Shown piece by piece: positions 53,780-64,000 of a stretch of 64,000 bases of DNA. Made by a program: the position numbers and the translations under genes. Positions within the stretch are counted from its first letter, which is position 1. Every line of letters starts with the position of its first letter. The notes beneath the pieces were generated by a model that was not told the DNA's origin, did not search any database, and worked only from the letters and a program-made list of their open reading frames with translations. The DNA is from Macrophomina tecta. Lineage: Eukaryota; Ascomycota; Dothideomycetes; Botryosphaeriales; Botryosphaeriaceae. The DNA lies in assembly GCA_024180945.1 (NCBI GenBank), contig JAKSGN010000007.1, forward strand, positions 62,001-126,000, read 5' to 3'.

Positions 53780-56504
53780 CAGACATCCCAGTAATAAATA
53801 TATATTTATTATTAAGGGCATATTTATTGTTAAGCTTTTCCATAAGGATAATAATATAGACGCTGCCAATAAATATATATTGTTAACTATTAATAATATA
53901 GGCCCACTATTTTCCAGCGCCAATTCCCCCAGAGTGTTTCAGATTAAATTGCAGTCTTGTACGCATATTACTGCTTATCAGGCCTCTAGATAGGAGGTGA
54001 ACTCCAATGTTTGTAACTCCTAGCAACCGAAACTGCTGCCTCGCCATACCCGTCACGTTGCAAGTACGCAGTTCGTAATACATCAGCGACATATCTCTAC
54101 ACACGACAATGGACGTCAACATATCCTCACTGCCCCAATCCAATGCCCCGTCAAGTTCTTCCTCCGTGGTACCCTCTGACAGTGCCTCACAAGTTGCCAG
54201 CACACTGTCAGAACCCGAGGCATCGTCAGCTCAGCATACGGTCAAGAGACGGAAACTGAGAGCCACATCAACATGGGATCACTTTCGAGAAGCTCAAGGC
54301 GACGAGCCACGTACTATGAGCGGGAAATTACTTCACTACTGCACGCGTTGTCGCAATCCATCCTGGTCAACCCACATATCTGGCAACGCCCGCTATCATC
54401 TCGAGAAGGCTCATCACATACTTGTTCGAGAGGATTCAAAATCTCAAAACAGGCGCCAACTAGCCATCGAAAATGCCTTCGCAAGGACAACCGGCAAGCG
54501 GCTGCAGCAAGTCAGGGAGAATGAGATGAACACTCTACGGAGTGTAATCAATGTCGATGCCTTTCGAGAGGCACAGATGTTGCTATCCGCACATAAACAT
54601 TTACCGCTCAACTTCGTAACCTGGCCGGAATACCAGGCACTTCTGGCCGCGATAAACCCTGCCGTTGAAGAGTTCCTAACTGATTCCGGTAGCACAGTTG
54701 CGGCGGACTTGGATAGGGCCTACGATGCGCATCAACAATCCGTAAAGGAATGGCTAGAACGTGCCCGGAGCCTCGTACACATTGCTATGGACGTATGGTC
54801 TTCTCCTCAGCGGAAGGCCTATATCGCTGTTCACGCCCAATGGGTTGACGAGGCCTACAAACCTCGGAAAGCATTGCTAGGGCTACCAAACCTCCGCCGC
54901 TCTCACGCCGGCACGGCTATGGCACCTCACTTGATGACGATTATCCGACAGTACCACTTAGCGCCCCGAATCGGCTACTTCACTGGGGACAATGACGCAA
55001 AGAATGACACCTGTCTCCGCCAACTTGCTGTTGAGCTGTCGCAAGAGTACGGCCTTACACTTGACCCAGTGTCCTCTCGAACGCGGTGTGCCGGCCACAT
55101 CATTAACTTGTCCCTTCAAGCCTTTCTCTTTGCAACTAGTGAGGACGCTCTGCAGGCCGCAATTGCGCAGGCGCAACACGAGGTAAATGATGTAACAGTT
55201 GCGGACGCGTTACACGACCAAATTCAGTCGAACACTTGTCACAAGAGTCACGACAGGCGCAAGAAACGCCATGACACTGCCGGCTGGCGGAGCATCGGCC
55301 CAATGGGTAAACTCCACAACATTGCGGTGTTCATCCGTAATTCCACAGTGCGCAACGATGCATGGGATGACATTGCAGAAAAGGCGCTTGGAATTGACAA
55401 TATCACCCGTTGGAACTCATGGTTCAAGTTGCTTGATGCGGCTATCAGCCAAGAGGGTCCATTGTCAATATTCCTCAACCAATACCACAACGAGCTGGAA
55501 GACGACATCCTCACACATGATGATTGGCAAGTACTCAAAATGACTCACGAGTTCTTGCAGCCGTTTTACCAAGCGACCTTGGAGCAGCAAATGGAGTGGG
55601 CATCAATAGATCAGGTGCTAGAGAATATGGATATTCTTTTCATGCAGTTTGAGAATGCCAAGGTAAGCCATGGACGGCTCGATCGATTACCAGACCTGGA
55701 CTGATGTTAAAGCAGGGCAAATACGCCAGCAACGCGCGTATGGTTCATTCCATTCACATGGGTTGGTGGGTTCTCTCGAAGTATTATGAAGAGAGTGACA
55801 GAAACCCAATATATGCCACGGCATTATTGCTCCATCCAGAAAAGCGCCGGAGGTACCTTGACCGCCACTGGGCAGAGGAATGGAGGCAGACCGCTATTGC
55901 TGGTGCACGGCAGCATTGGGCGAAGTACAAGGACCGGCCACTCCCGTCGGAGTCCGCGGCTCGGCTGAACGACGAACGACGGGAAGTAACACCGTACGAG
56001 CGTATCAAGCAGTCAATGAGTGTCTTGGATGAACCCGGAGATGAGGATGAATTCGAAAAATTCGTCAATTCTCCGCCAAGACCTATGACGACCAAAACAC
56101 CGCTTGAATGGTGGTGTCGAGAAGAACAGAGGATTGAGTATCCACGTTTACACCAATTGGCCATTGACATACTAAGTGTGCCGGCGATGTCCGACGATCC
56201 GGAACGGGTATTCTCTTGCGCAAGGCGGACAATTTCTTGGGACAGGGCACGGCTCTCGCCTGATACTATCGAGAAGCTTCAATGCCTGAGCAACTGGGTG
56301 AAGAATGACTTGGTCCGCAAAGTCTACGTGGCAGTAGATGGTAAGGTCATGGATATTGCTGGCGGCAACGACGACATGCATGGCGCTTCAGTTTTATATT
56401 AATAATTATTGATAAGCTTAGCAATCGATAATAATATTAGGATCTGCCAATGAATACATAAGAATATGTCAATATTATGTATTTATTTATTATTGGGATG
56501 TCTG
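53780..56504 (+). mobile_element. hAT transposon copy 2 (structurally intact)
   Basis: Terminal inverted repeats cagacatccca (53780) and tgggatgtctg (ending 56504), AT-rich subterminal regions and a complete transposase gene. Flanks gagtcaac and ccaacacg do not match as an 8-bp duplication. The right end abuts a truncated P450 gene. Confidence 0.9.
54109..56402 (+). CDS. hAT-family transposase, intact, one intron (747 aa)
   Basis: Exons 54109..55662 and 55713..56402 joined over a 50-nt intron (GTAAGC donor, ACTGAT branch, AAAG acceptor). The join reads FENAK-QGKYASN in frame, 2244 nt. Domains: a BED-type zinc finger near residues 50-105 (W, CTRC, H..H), the hAT catalytic core with VHIAMDVWSSPQRKAYIA, GYFTGDNDAKND, CAGHIINLSLQAFL and WNSWFKLLDAA, the NPIYATALLLHPEKRRRYL stretch, and the C-terminal dimerisation region (LAIDILSVPAMSDDPERVFS, ARRTISWDRARLSPDTIEKL). 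It catalyses cut-and-paste transposition in the nucleus. Being intact it may still mobilise copy 1 and other copies. Confidence 0.9.
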
Positions 56505-57533
56505 CCAACACGACTCCGTTCTTTGGTCAGATGGACTTCCTTTGGCGCCGAAGTGAATCCCTTCCGGCGCTGGAACCCCATCCGCCCCCTGATGTGCTGG
56601 TACCAAGGAAGATATGTCGACAACTTCATCCGCGAAGAACTGAAGAAGAAAATCGCCAAGCGCAGGGGGGTATGCAACCCGTGCGGCGAAGACGATGACG
56701 AGCACAAGTCCATCGCGTCCACAGCGCTTGACAAGTATCTGGACAAGGTCGAAGGTAAGGCGGGGCCCACCCCATCTCCAGAAGAAGCAGACGCCACGTT
56801 CCTGCGGTACGGCGCGGCGCAGACGCGCCTCTTCCTCGTCGCCGGCCACGACACGACATCCAGCACCCTGACTTACGCCCTGCACCTCCTGCACACGCAC
56901 CCGCCCGCCCTCGCCCGCCTCCGCGCCGAGCACGACGCCGTCTTCGGTCCTGACGCATCCGCGGCCGGCGCGCGCCTGGCGTCGGACCCGAGCCTCCTCA
57001 ACGCGCTCCCCTTCACGACCGCCGCCGTCAAGGAGACGCTCCGCCTCTTCCCGCCAGCCTCCGGCATCCGCATGGGCGGAGCGGACACGGTGCTCACCAC
57101 GGCCGGCACAGGTAGCGGCAGCAAGCGTAGCTATCTCACGGCTAACTGCAGCGTGTGGGTCGTGCACGCGGCGCTGCACCGCGACCCGGACCTGTGGCCG
57201 CGCCCGGACGACTTCCTGCCGGAGCGCTGGCTCGTCGCGCCCGACGATCCGCTCTGGCCCGGCGGCGGCGGGGCCGGGGCGTGGCGGCCCTTCGAGGTCG
57301 GGCCGCGGGCGTGTCTGGGCCAGACGCTGGCGATGGCGGAGCTGAAGCTGGCGCTGGCCGTGACGGCGCGCGAGTTCGACGTGCGGCCGGCGTACGAGGA
57401 GTGGTATGCGCGCCACCCCAAGGCGGGCGTCAGGGCGACGCCGGGCGGCGAGCTCGCGTATCAGGTCGAGGGCGGCGGAGGCGGCGCCCATGCGGCGGAG
57501 CAGTATCCGTGCCGAGTGTCGCTCAGGAGCTGA
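56505..57533 (+). pseudogene. Cytochrome P450, N-terminal half removed by hAT insertion
   Basis: The frame enters directly from the hAT terminus and reads VRWTSFGAEVNPFRRWNPIR, then WYQGRYVDNFIREELKKKIA. Full C-terminal P450 motifs follow: I-helix FLVAGHDTTSSTL, K-helix KETLRLFPP, the PERW region (LPERWL) and the heme loop WRPFEVGPRACLGQTLAMAE with the cysteine ligand. It ends at 57533. A fungal P450 of this class has ~500 residues, and about 200 N-terminal residues including the membrane anchor are missing, so no functional enzyme can come from this copy. GC content is higher than in the neighbours. The lost part is not elsewhere in the window. Confidence 0.85.
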
Positions 57534-57790
57534 GGGATGATGAGGATGAGGATGAGGACGAAGATGTTAGAGCAAAGACCCCGTCACACAAACACGAGAG
57601 TCAAATTGAATGTCTGAACGTGGCGCTGCTCAAAACCACCAACTGAAGCATTGTTCGTTATTGATCCATGGTACTGCCGACTTCGTCTTGAGCCGGAGTA
57701 GAGACGACCACCCAGGAAGAAAGAAAGGACTGCGCCACGATGCATCATAGTCACGACTAGAGAACCGATATCTATCTCCACTCCTCAACC

Positions 57791-59286
57791 TCATACGTCA
57801 CACTCTCTGAATCGCGTCACCGTTCCAGAGTGGACGTCGCTGTCATTGTCCTTGTGCTCAACCTGGACGACCTCCTCGACGCCGGTTCCCCTTTCAAAAG
57901 AGCTGGCCCTCGTGCTTCCACGCGAGCTGTCGACTGACACCAGAGACTTGACCGAGTGGTACGCTCGCAGGGCAGCGCCCTTGCTGTAACCGCAGAAGGC
58001 GGGCAGGTTCAGGAGGCATCCGGAAATGATGCCAGCGTTGAGCTCCACAATTCTGTCGTCCGCTTGTCAGTTCAAACTTCTTTTCGACCGCGGAGGCAGA
58101 AGCGTGTTCTGGGTAACTCACGTGTACATGGAGTTGTTGGCCTGCTCCCACAGGATGTCTGCGCTGCCAAAAGAGTTGAGGAATAGTCCCAGCCGCGTGG
58201 TACTTGCTGCGCACGCTCTGTTGGTACACGCCCCGTGCCTCGTTGTCAGCCTTTCGCTTCTTTGCAGTCACCCCCGCCACCACTCTCTCAACGCCATTAA
58301 GGGGGGGGGGAGGATGAGAAAACCTACACCAGACCAGTCAGGAAGATGATGCAAATCAGCAGCTTCTGCCGCGTCTTGAACAGAAGCTTGAAGAACGGCG
58401 GGATGGGTAGCAGCAGCACGTAGAAGTCGGTGGCCACCGTGACCGCAGCGTTCAGGATGATCAGGCTGTTACTGATGGCGGTGCAGAAGTCGGTCGAGGG
58501 TGCCGACAACGACACGCACTTGTACTGCGCCGCGATCGCCGGGCCCAGCATCGACAGCCAGAAGGCGGTGAGGAAGACGAGCATGTAGATGATCCAGCGG
58601 CCCATGTTGGTGTTTCTGGGGAAGATGCGCAGGTAGAGCAGTAGCATCGACACCTTCGCCATGTAGATGGTGGTGAGGTAAACGGGATTGTCCGCGTTGA
58701 GGAGCTGCATGGGCTCAGCAAGTCGCCACTATCTTTACTTTCTTTCTTCCTTTCTGTCTTTGGTTTGACACTCACCTCCAGATTGCTCTTCTTCAATAGC
58801 CAGGTCACAGGAATGTCCCACATGTGACGCCCGTATCCTATTCTGGTTTCTATGATCAAGCCTCAGTCAATTTTTTCCATGGCTTCCATTCTGGCCGGAC
58901 CTTACGTATCATCATGACGACAGCGTGAGTGATGGACCCCATCTGCCATTCTCGTCAGCTCTTCTGCCCATGATAAATTTGCGGCGTGGGGTTGCGTACT
59001 GCAGCCACAACACAAGCGACTGGACAGCAAAAATTAGCTCTCGTGCTCCTGTCACATATGGGTGTTGCACTAGTCACTCACGATCATCCCACCAAAGAAC
59101 CTTGGAAATGAGTCCTTTGACAACCAGACGCACCGCGACGAGAGCGACCATACACGACGTGAAGACAATGTTGAGAACGAGCAGTCTGTGGTGGTAGCTT
59201 GGCGGGTCAATAAGGTTCGACTGAACACCTTCCGGCGGCTGCATTGCAGGCACCTGGGAGAGATCCGTTCCGGCAGGGAGAGACAT
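57791..59286 (-). CDS. Rhodopsin-domain integral membrane protein (fungal SAT5/Pth11-like class)
   Basis: Multi-exon minus-strand gene from the ATG at 59286 (MSLPAGTDLSQVPAMQPPEG). Exon 1 ends at 59082 (VLNIVFTSCMVALVAVRLVV, KVLWWDD); a short exon 2 lies near 58920-58960; exon 3 ends at 58774 (TRIGYGRHMWDIPVTWLLKK); intron 58705..58773; exon 4 starts at 58704 (LLNADNPVYLTTIYMAKVSM, LLYLRIFPRNTN) and runs to about 58340; exon 5 ends at 58122 (NSFGSADILWEQANNSMYT); intron 58053..58121; exon 6 is 57791..58052 (TIVELNAGIISGCLLNLPAF). These are the signature segments of the seven-TM fungal rhodopsin domain (Y-x-R-I-F, LWxxxNNSM, E-x-N-x-GI). The exon 4/5 junction spans a run of 10-11 C and could not be fixed without ambiguity. 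Its role is probably plasma-membrane sensing or transport; some relatives sit in toxin clusters. Confidence 0.75.
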
Positions 59287-59813
59287 TGCGTCACAGTCTT
59301 GGTACAATTCGATGAAAGGTAGATAGTTCCGCCGAGCGCTGATGATAAACTAATGTACTTGTGGGTGGATGCACATGCAAAAGGCAGCGAATAAATATTC
59401 GGAGGCAAACCTTTCTACACGCGTGCCAATTTTGGATCGAGTGTATGTGATCGCCGCGCACCGTGTATGCCGAACCCATGTATATTCCTACGCTGGTCAG
59501 CGTACAAGGATAAGGTTCTCGTCGGTGGTACTACCCAAGGTGTCAAGGTCCTGCAGGTCGGCTTATCATGGTGGGTCTGCCCGCCCCTGTGCTGCAGGGT
59601 GGCTTGGGTAGGTAGCTGAGACCCCACGCTTCGTAAGCCCTGTCTATGCCCAACCTTTTTCCCGGACGAGAAACCAGCTGTCAAGAATTTTCCCGTCGAC
59701 AGTACGTCCTGGATATGCTCCTCAGCTCGAGAAGCATGATAAGAAGCACCGGGTTTCGATACAGTCTGTGCGGATAAAGAACAGCCGGGGTGTCACTTTT
59801 TCCGGATCTCAAA
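59287..59813. other. Divergent promoter region between rhodopsin-domain gene and P450
   Basis: No coding potential recognised; it lies between head-to-head genes (minus gene starting at 59286, plus gene starting at 59814), so it probably acts as a shared or back-to-back promoter. Confidence 0.45.
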
Positions 59814-61586
59814 ATGCTGGAGATGATTTACATTACCGCCTACCTTAGCTTTATTGCCTTATTGCTCTCCTTGACGGTGGGCAGAAGACTTGAGAGTTCG
59901 CTGGATTGGGAGGTTTTCTCTAAGAAATACCTTTTCCCACACTTTGGACACAACTGGTTTAGCAAATCTCCACTCGCTATTTTCCTTCACTGGGATAGAT
60001 GGTTCCTTTGGGAATGGTTGAGCGGACTCCGCTACCTCGTTTCCGGGACAAGTTTAATACTTGACGCATACGTGAGTCCACAAGTCAATCATCTCCTTGC
60101 ACATCATGCTAAAATTCAGCAGAAGCCCGGCGTGGTATTCTCATTGCCGACTCCGGAGACCAAATACCTGCATTTTTCTTCCGAAGCGCACGTGAAGGAG
60201 CTTGTCTCTGCGCCACGGGATGTGTTATCACTGCACGCTCTATCTAAAGAGGTACCTGAAAAATCTCTGATGAAAACGAGTCTGAGCTGATTTACTCCGC
60301 CCGGTAGCTGCTGCAGCCCAAATACACCATGGACGGGCTCGTTGTCGAGGACGGCATGAGCGCAAATGGTATCGTCCACCTGCGTGTCCTCGGCGTGATG
60401 CTCAGGAATCGTCTGAACGAGCTGCACTCGCGGCTCAGAAAGATCGTTTCCCAAAGGCTGTCGAGCGAGATTTCCAACGGTACTCCGAAGCAGGATGGCT
60501 GGGTGGAGCTTCCCCTCTTCCAGCTCGCAAAGAAAGTGATAGCCGCAGGGAATAGCTCAGTCTTCTTTGGCGATGAAGTTGCGCATGACCATCACTTCGT
60601 GGAGGCAGCGCTGCGCTATCCCGAGGAGCTATTCACCTCAGCAGAGATCCTCCGGCTCATCCCGGGGTGGACTGTCGGTCTGGTCGCCCCAATCTTGCGG
60701 TGGCGTAGCCGTGCTTCGAAGCTGATGATCGAGCGGCTGCGGCCACTTGTCGAGCAGCGGATGGAAGACTTCGCCAAAGACCCCCATGGGGATCGCCACG
60801 TTGACTGCCTCGAATTCTTCGTCGAAGCCAGCAGGACGAAGGACCCGTGGTCCGCGCAAAAGATTCTCCAAGTGATTCTCGGTGTCTGGTTCGCATCAGT
60901 CCATCAACCGGCACTTGCCCTGGTCTACGCATTAGACGATCTGTGTAGACATCCAGAATACATTGGCCTGCTCAGGCAAGACCTCGAGGACTTCGCGGGT
61001 GGATGGGCGAGCCCGAAGGTCGAGAATATCCCGCTCTTGGACAGCTTTCTCAAAGAGTCGGCGCGCCTGCACCCCTCCGAAGCCATCTCGGTCCGTCGAC
61101 AGGCCGTTGAGCCCTTCAGGTTCTCAGATGGGACCTTTGTTCGAGCTGGTCAGGTCGCGTGTGTGCCCCTGAATGCGATCATGCGTGATCCCCAGCGGTA
61201 CCACGACAGCCTCGCCTTCGACGGAGGGAGATTTGTCGAGCAGAGCAAAGCCGACAAAGCCAGCAAGTTCTGCTCGAGTAATACCGACTATCCTTTGTGG
61301 GGTCTCGGAGATCACACTTGGTGGGTAAAACTCCTTTCTTCACTCCCCGAGCCCATGGGCTTGTAGCAATGTAGCAAGCTGACGCACCCCACGCTCAACC
61401 AGCCCCGGACGCTTCTACGCGGCACGCATCCTGAAGACTGCCGTGGCAGAGATTCTGCTGGACTTCGACATCAAGTTCCCAGAAGGGCAGGAAGAGTCGC
61501 GGTACTTCAACTGGCGTTCTTCTACTATTCCATACGCAAAGACGAGCTTGCTGTTTCGAAAGCGAAGAGACAGAGTCCCTGCTTGA
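59814..61586 (+). CDS. Cytochrome P450 monooxygenase, complete, three exons (544 aa)
   Basis: Exons 59814..60251, 60308..61320 and 61403..61586; introns of 56 nt (GTACCT donor, GCTGAT branch, CGGTAG acceptor) and 82 nt (GTGGGT donor, GCTGAC branch, CCAG acceptor), 1635 nt in frame. Residues 1-22 are a membrane anchor (MLEMIYITAYLSFIALLLSL). Later come the fungal motif LGVWFASVHQPALALVYALD in place of the usual AGxxT I-helix sequence, the K-helix ExxR in LKESARLHP (~394), and the heme loop WGLGDHTCPGRFYA, whose Cys (~484) is created exactly across intron 2. It would sit in the ER membrane and oxidise a small hydrophobic substrate. The WFASVHQ-type helix occurs in fungal P450s of terpenoid and other specialised pathways; substrate unknown. 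Confidence 0.85.
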
Positions 61587-62623
61587 TGTGGGACCTGGAT
61601 TTCTCTAATCTTACTATGCATTATCCCAAAAACTTGAAGTGCCTCTGAATTTTGCGACTTCCCCGTGAAAGTTGCTTTCCGCACTGTAATTCTCAGGTGG
61701 AGTGTTACACTTCCGTACGCGTCGATACCATGGGCCGCCATTTTGCCGTGCAAAAAATAAACACCGGTTTATTCTCGTCCTTTTGTTTTTGGCCCCAAGA
61801 CTTCTATCTCCCTGCGATGTTGCCCACAATTTGCCGCAGAGACTAAATATGGAGAGTGCACCATCGCCCCGGCGCCCCAGTATCCACGGAATGTTGGCCA
61901 AAATGAGTGGCACGCTAAAATTTGTCTGCATTAGCCTAGAAAAAAGAGACAAAAGGGGACGATCAAAAGTCTAGTCATATGAGGGCCTGCTGGGGGCTGA
62001 ACATGCGTGGTGGGGCGGAACGGGTGAGTGTGGTGCAACATACAGGGTGGTATTAACGAAGCTGTCAATGTTGCTTTGGCCCCCAATCGGTTTTTGGGGG
62101 CCCCCACGTTCTTTATTATTCCAGAAGGGAACCGGTCAGCACTACAACATATCGTCCGGGGCCCTGGCAGGTGCAGCAGAAGCTTGCGCCTGGTAACCCC
62201 ACTCCGGTAATAGCAGGGCCGTTTTAGCCTGGCACGTTGTCATTCGTAGCGTCATCAAACAATATACGGAGAGGGCTATCCCGCTCGTAACTTGCGCAAA
62301 GGCTACGAATCCTCAGAGCCAAGGGTATCGGGCACTTTTCTGGGCGATGTGATAGATCCCAGCTGCATTGTAGCGCAATTGAAAAAAAAAAAAAAAAAAG
62401 ATAGACAGAAAACGAATACTTCAGGCTAGGCATCGGCTAGCGGACCCTCCTGTAGACGCATGCCCGGCTGAAGAAGGCTGTTGCGCAGGGATATCTACTG
62501 CGCCACATGTTCGGGCCCCAGTGCGAATTGATCCGTCGTCCGGGCTTCTTTTACCCATCCCGCGTGGATGACGATCACAGCGGCGGTAGTTCCAGGGTCC
62601 CTTTGCGCCAGACACCGACCACT
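61587..62623. other. Intergenic region upstream of the third P450
   Basis: No gene recognised. Contains an 18-bp A run (62382-62399). Confidence 0.45.
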
Positions 62624-64000
62624 ATGGCTTCTTTTTTCATTCCTGTCTACAATTCACTGGGAAACACGATGTTCGCCATTGTGGGCATCGCAATATTCTA
62701 CGCAGCCTGGAGGACCTGGAGATTCACTGTACAGCCTGCTTTGCACCCTGAGAGGGCGAAGGAACTGCCATATCTGATACCATGTATTATCCATACACTT
62801 TTCCCTATCCACCGAGTGGTCTCTAATGCTGGGGGACAGTCGTTGGCCATGCCTTCTCTTTCTTTGCCGATGGTAATGGCACGATTTCGCGCGGGAGGTG
62901 TGTTATCCACTCGGCAAAATCCGCACGCACAGCTGATGTACGAACAACACAGACGATACTTTCAAAACAACCGAGAACCGTTTGCGCTCACCGTATTCGG
63001 GGCGACCATCTACGTCGTTCTCACAGCGGCTGACGTGGCAACTGTCTTCAGAAGAACGGATGCCCTGACCTTCGACAGCTACATCACCGACATCATGGCA
63101 CAAATCGGATTGACCCAAGGGGCCATCGACGCAATGTGGCGTTACAGGCCAGCCAGCAGCGGCGACCGCAAAGGTCCCATGGTCCCGAATCCAGGCAAGA
63201 AGCCGCTGGTGCACTTGTCCGAAGCCATTTTCAAATACCAGTTGCACCCAGGCAAGCAGCTTGATGTGCTACAAGATGCCCTGCTCGATCGGATCCACGA
63301 AGTGATGACATGGGATGCCATGACGCTTTCCTCGACCGTGGTGCTTGGGCACGACGTCGGCCGGGCAGGCAAGCGGCGTGTCTCTCTGCTCAGCTGGGTG
63401 CGATTCGTGCTTCTGGAAGGAGCGACGCGCGCATTCTTTGGCAACGCACTCCTCGACAAGGTTGACCCGGGCATCCTGGAGGACTTTGCTGACTTCGATG
63501 ACCAGAGCTGGAAGCTGGTATACCGGCTGCCACCGCCGTGGTCGGTGTCGATGAAGCGGTCCCTGAAGCGCGTCAAGGCCAGCTTCACGAGGTACTTCGA
63601 GATGCCGGTGGAGGAGCGGCTTGACGCGTGCTGGATGGTGCGTGCGATGGAGTCGGAGATGGCGGCGGCGGGCATTCAGCCTCCGGACATTGCGGCGAAC
63701 CTGTTTCTCATCTACTGGGTGTCAGTCTGCATACCACTTCCTGCACGAGCGCTCGGCCCGGCTGACACGACATAAGGATCAACGGCAACACGTGGAAACT
63801 CACCTTTTGGATTCTCGCGCAGCTCGTTCACCGTCCGGCGCTGCTGCAGAGGGTTCGGGCTGAAGTGCGGGCGGCGCTGGCGGCTTCAACAACGTCGGCG
63901 GGCCTCGCTGGGCAGCTCGAGGACTCGGGGGCGTGTCCGGCCACGCTGGCGGCCTACCACGAGGCTCTGCGGCTGTCGGCGTCGTCGATGGGGGTGCGCG
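62624..64000 (+). CDS. Cytochrome P450 (CYP7/CYP8-like), 3' end beyond window
   Basis: ATG at 62624 (MASFFIPVYNSLGNTM); an open upstream frame without better context is ignored. Exon 1 62624..63720, intron 63721..63776 (56 nt, GTCAGT donor, GCTGAC branch, ATAAG acceptor), exon 2 from 63777 to the window end. The join reads LFLIYW-V-INGNTWKLTFWI, a sensible I-helix region. The N-terminus has a membrane segment (MFAIVGIAIFYAAW), and RDALTFDSYITDI-like, YFEMPVEERLDACWMVRAME and YHEALRLSASSMGVR (K-helix ExLR) segments match fungal relatives of sterol 7-alpha-hydroxylase/prostacyclin-synthase-type P450s. The heme Cys lies outside the window. It is co-oriented with the P450 at 59814, so the two may belong to one pathway. 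Confidence 0.8.

Noticed and set aside
61600..62600. Small frames between the two P450 genes as extra pathway genes
   Set aside because: None exceeds about 110 codons with a plausible start, and none shows splice partners or recognisable motifs.

Overview
The window looks like accessory, transposon-rich chromosome from a filamentous ascomycete, most likely a Sordariomycete. The signs are short introns (44-82 nt) with GT..AG ends and CTNAC-type branch sites, a secreted LPMO-like protein with His after its signal peptide, 2EXR/F-box-like proteins, a HET fragment, a fungal ERG3 homologue, several P450s, and Tad-like LINE, copia, MULE and hAT elements. The species cannot be named from the sequence alone.

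Layout. 1-19.3 kb is a sparse gene region: the 5' part of a secreted LPMO-like gene (minus), a spliced 267-aa gene (minus), an F-box-like gene (4604-6370), a three-exon 158-aa gene (6769-7344), a 656-aa DSPPAY-motif gene behind a tandem-duplicated upstream region (9182-11152), a degenerate kinase-like gene (12081-12872), a small coiled-coil gene (14238-14705), an acidic repeat-containing gene (15127-16240, minus) and a 2EXR-type gene (17881-19263). 19.3-26.8 kb is a transposon graveyard: LINE ORF2 and ORF1 relics, a RIP-scarred copia gag relic, and a MULE with ~87-bp terminal inverted repeats and a transposase interrupted by one TAG. 27.2-28.4 kb holds a second DSPP-motif gene with a coiled-coil tail. 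29.3-33.6 kb is a HET remnant abutting a 5'-truncated LINE whose ORF is otherwise open.

33.6-40.4 kb is the most unusual part. Short tandem repeats and TTAGGG-type telomere-like repeats precede a long OrsD-zinc-finger/RecQ helicase gene of the telomere-linked helicase (TLH) type. It is cut at its 3' end by a solo LTR at 39940, and that LTR also cuts the next gene. From 34121 to 39952 I find no 5'-CT-3' dinucleotide on the plus strand, in coding or leader DNA, while AG is abundant. Synonymous codon choice (TTG for Leu; TAT, ATT, GAT or AGT only when the next base is T) points to strand-specific C-to-T change at CpT with the protein preserved. This differs from classical RIP (CpA to TpA on both strands), which is visible in the copia relic at 22.6-23.2 kb. 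I consider this the leading candidate for something undescribed.

40.4-47.2 kb holds small uncertain genes, a frameshifted sterol C5-desaturase (ERG3-like) copy that has also lost a catalytic His, and a LINE 3' relic. 47.2-56.5 kb holds a LINE ORF1 interrupted by one hAT copy, a 2EXR gene, and a second, inverted hAT copy with an intact spliced transposase. That second copy has removed the 5' half of a P450. 56.5-64 kb resembles the edge of a specialised-metabolism locus: the truncated P450, a rhodopsin-domain membrane protein (minus), a complete three-exon P450 and the 5' part of another P450 that runs off the window.
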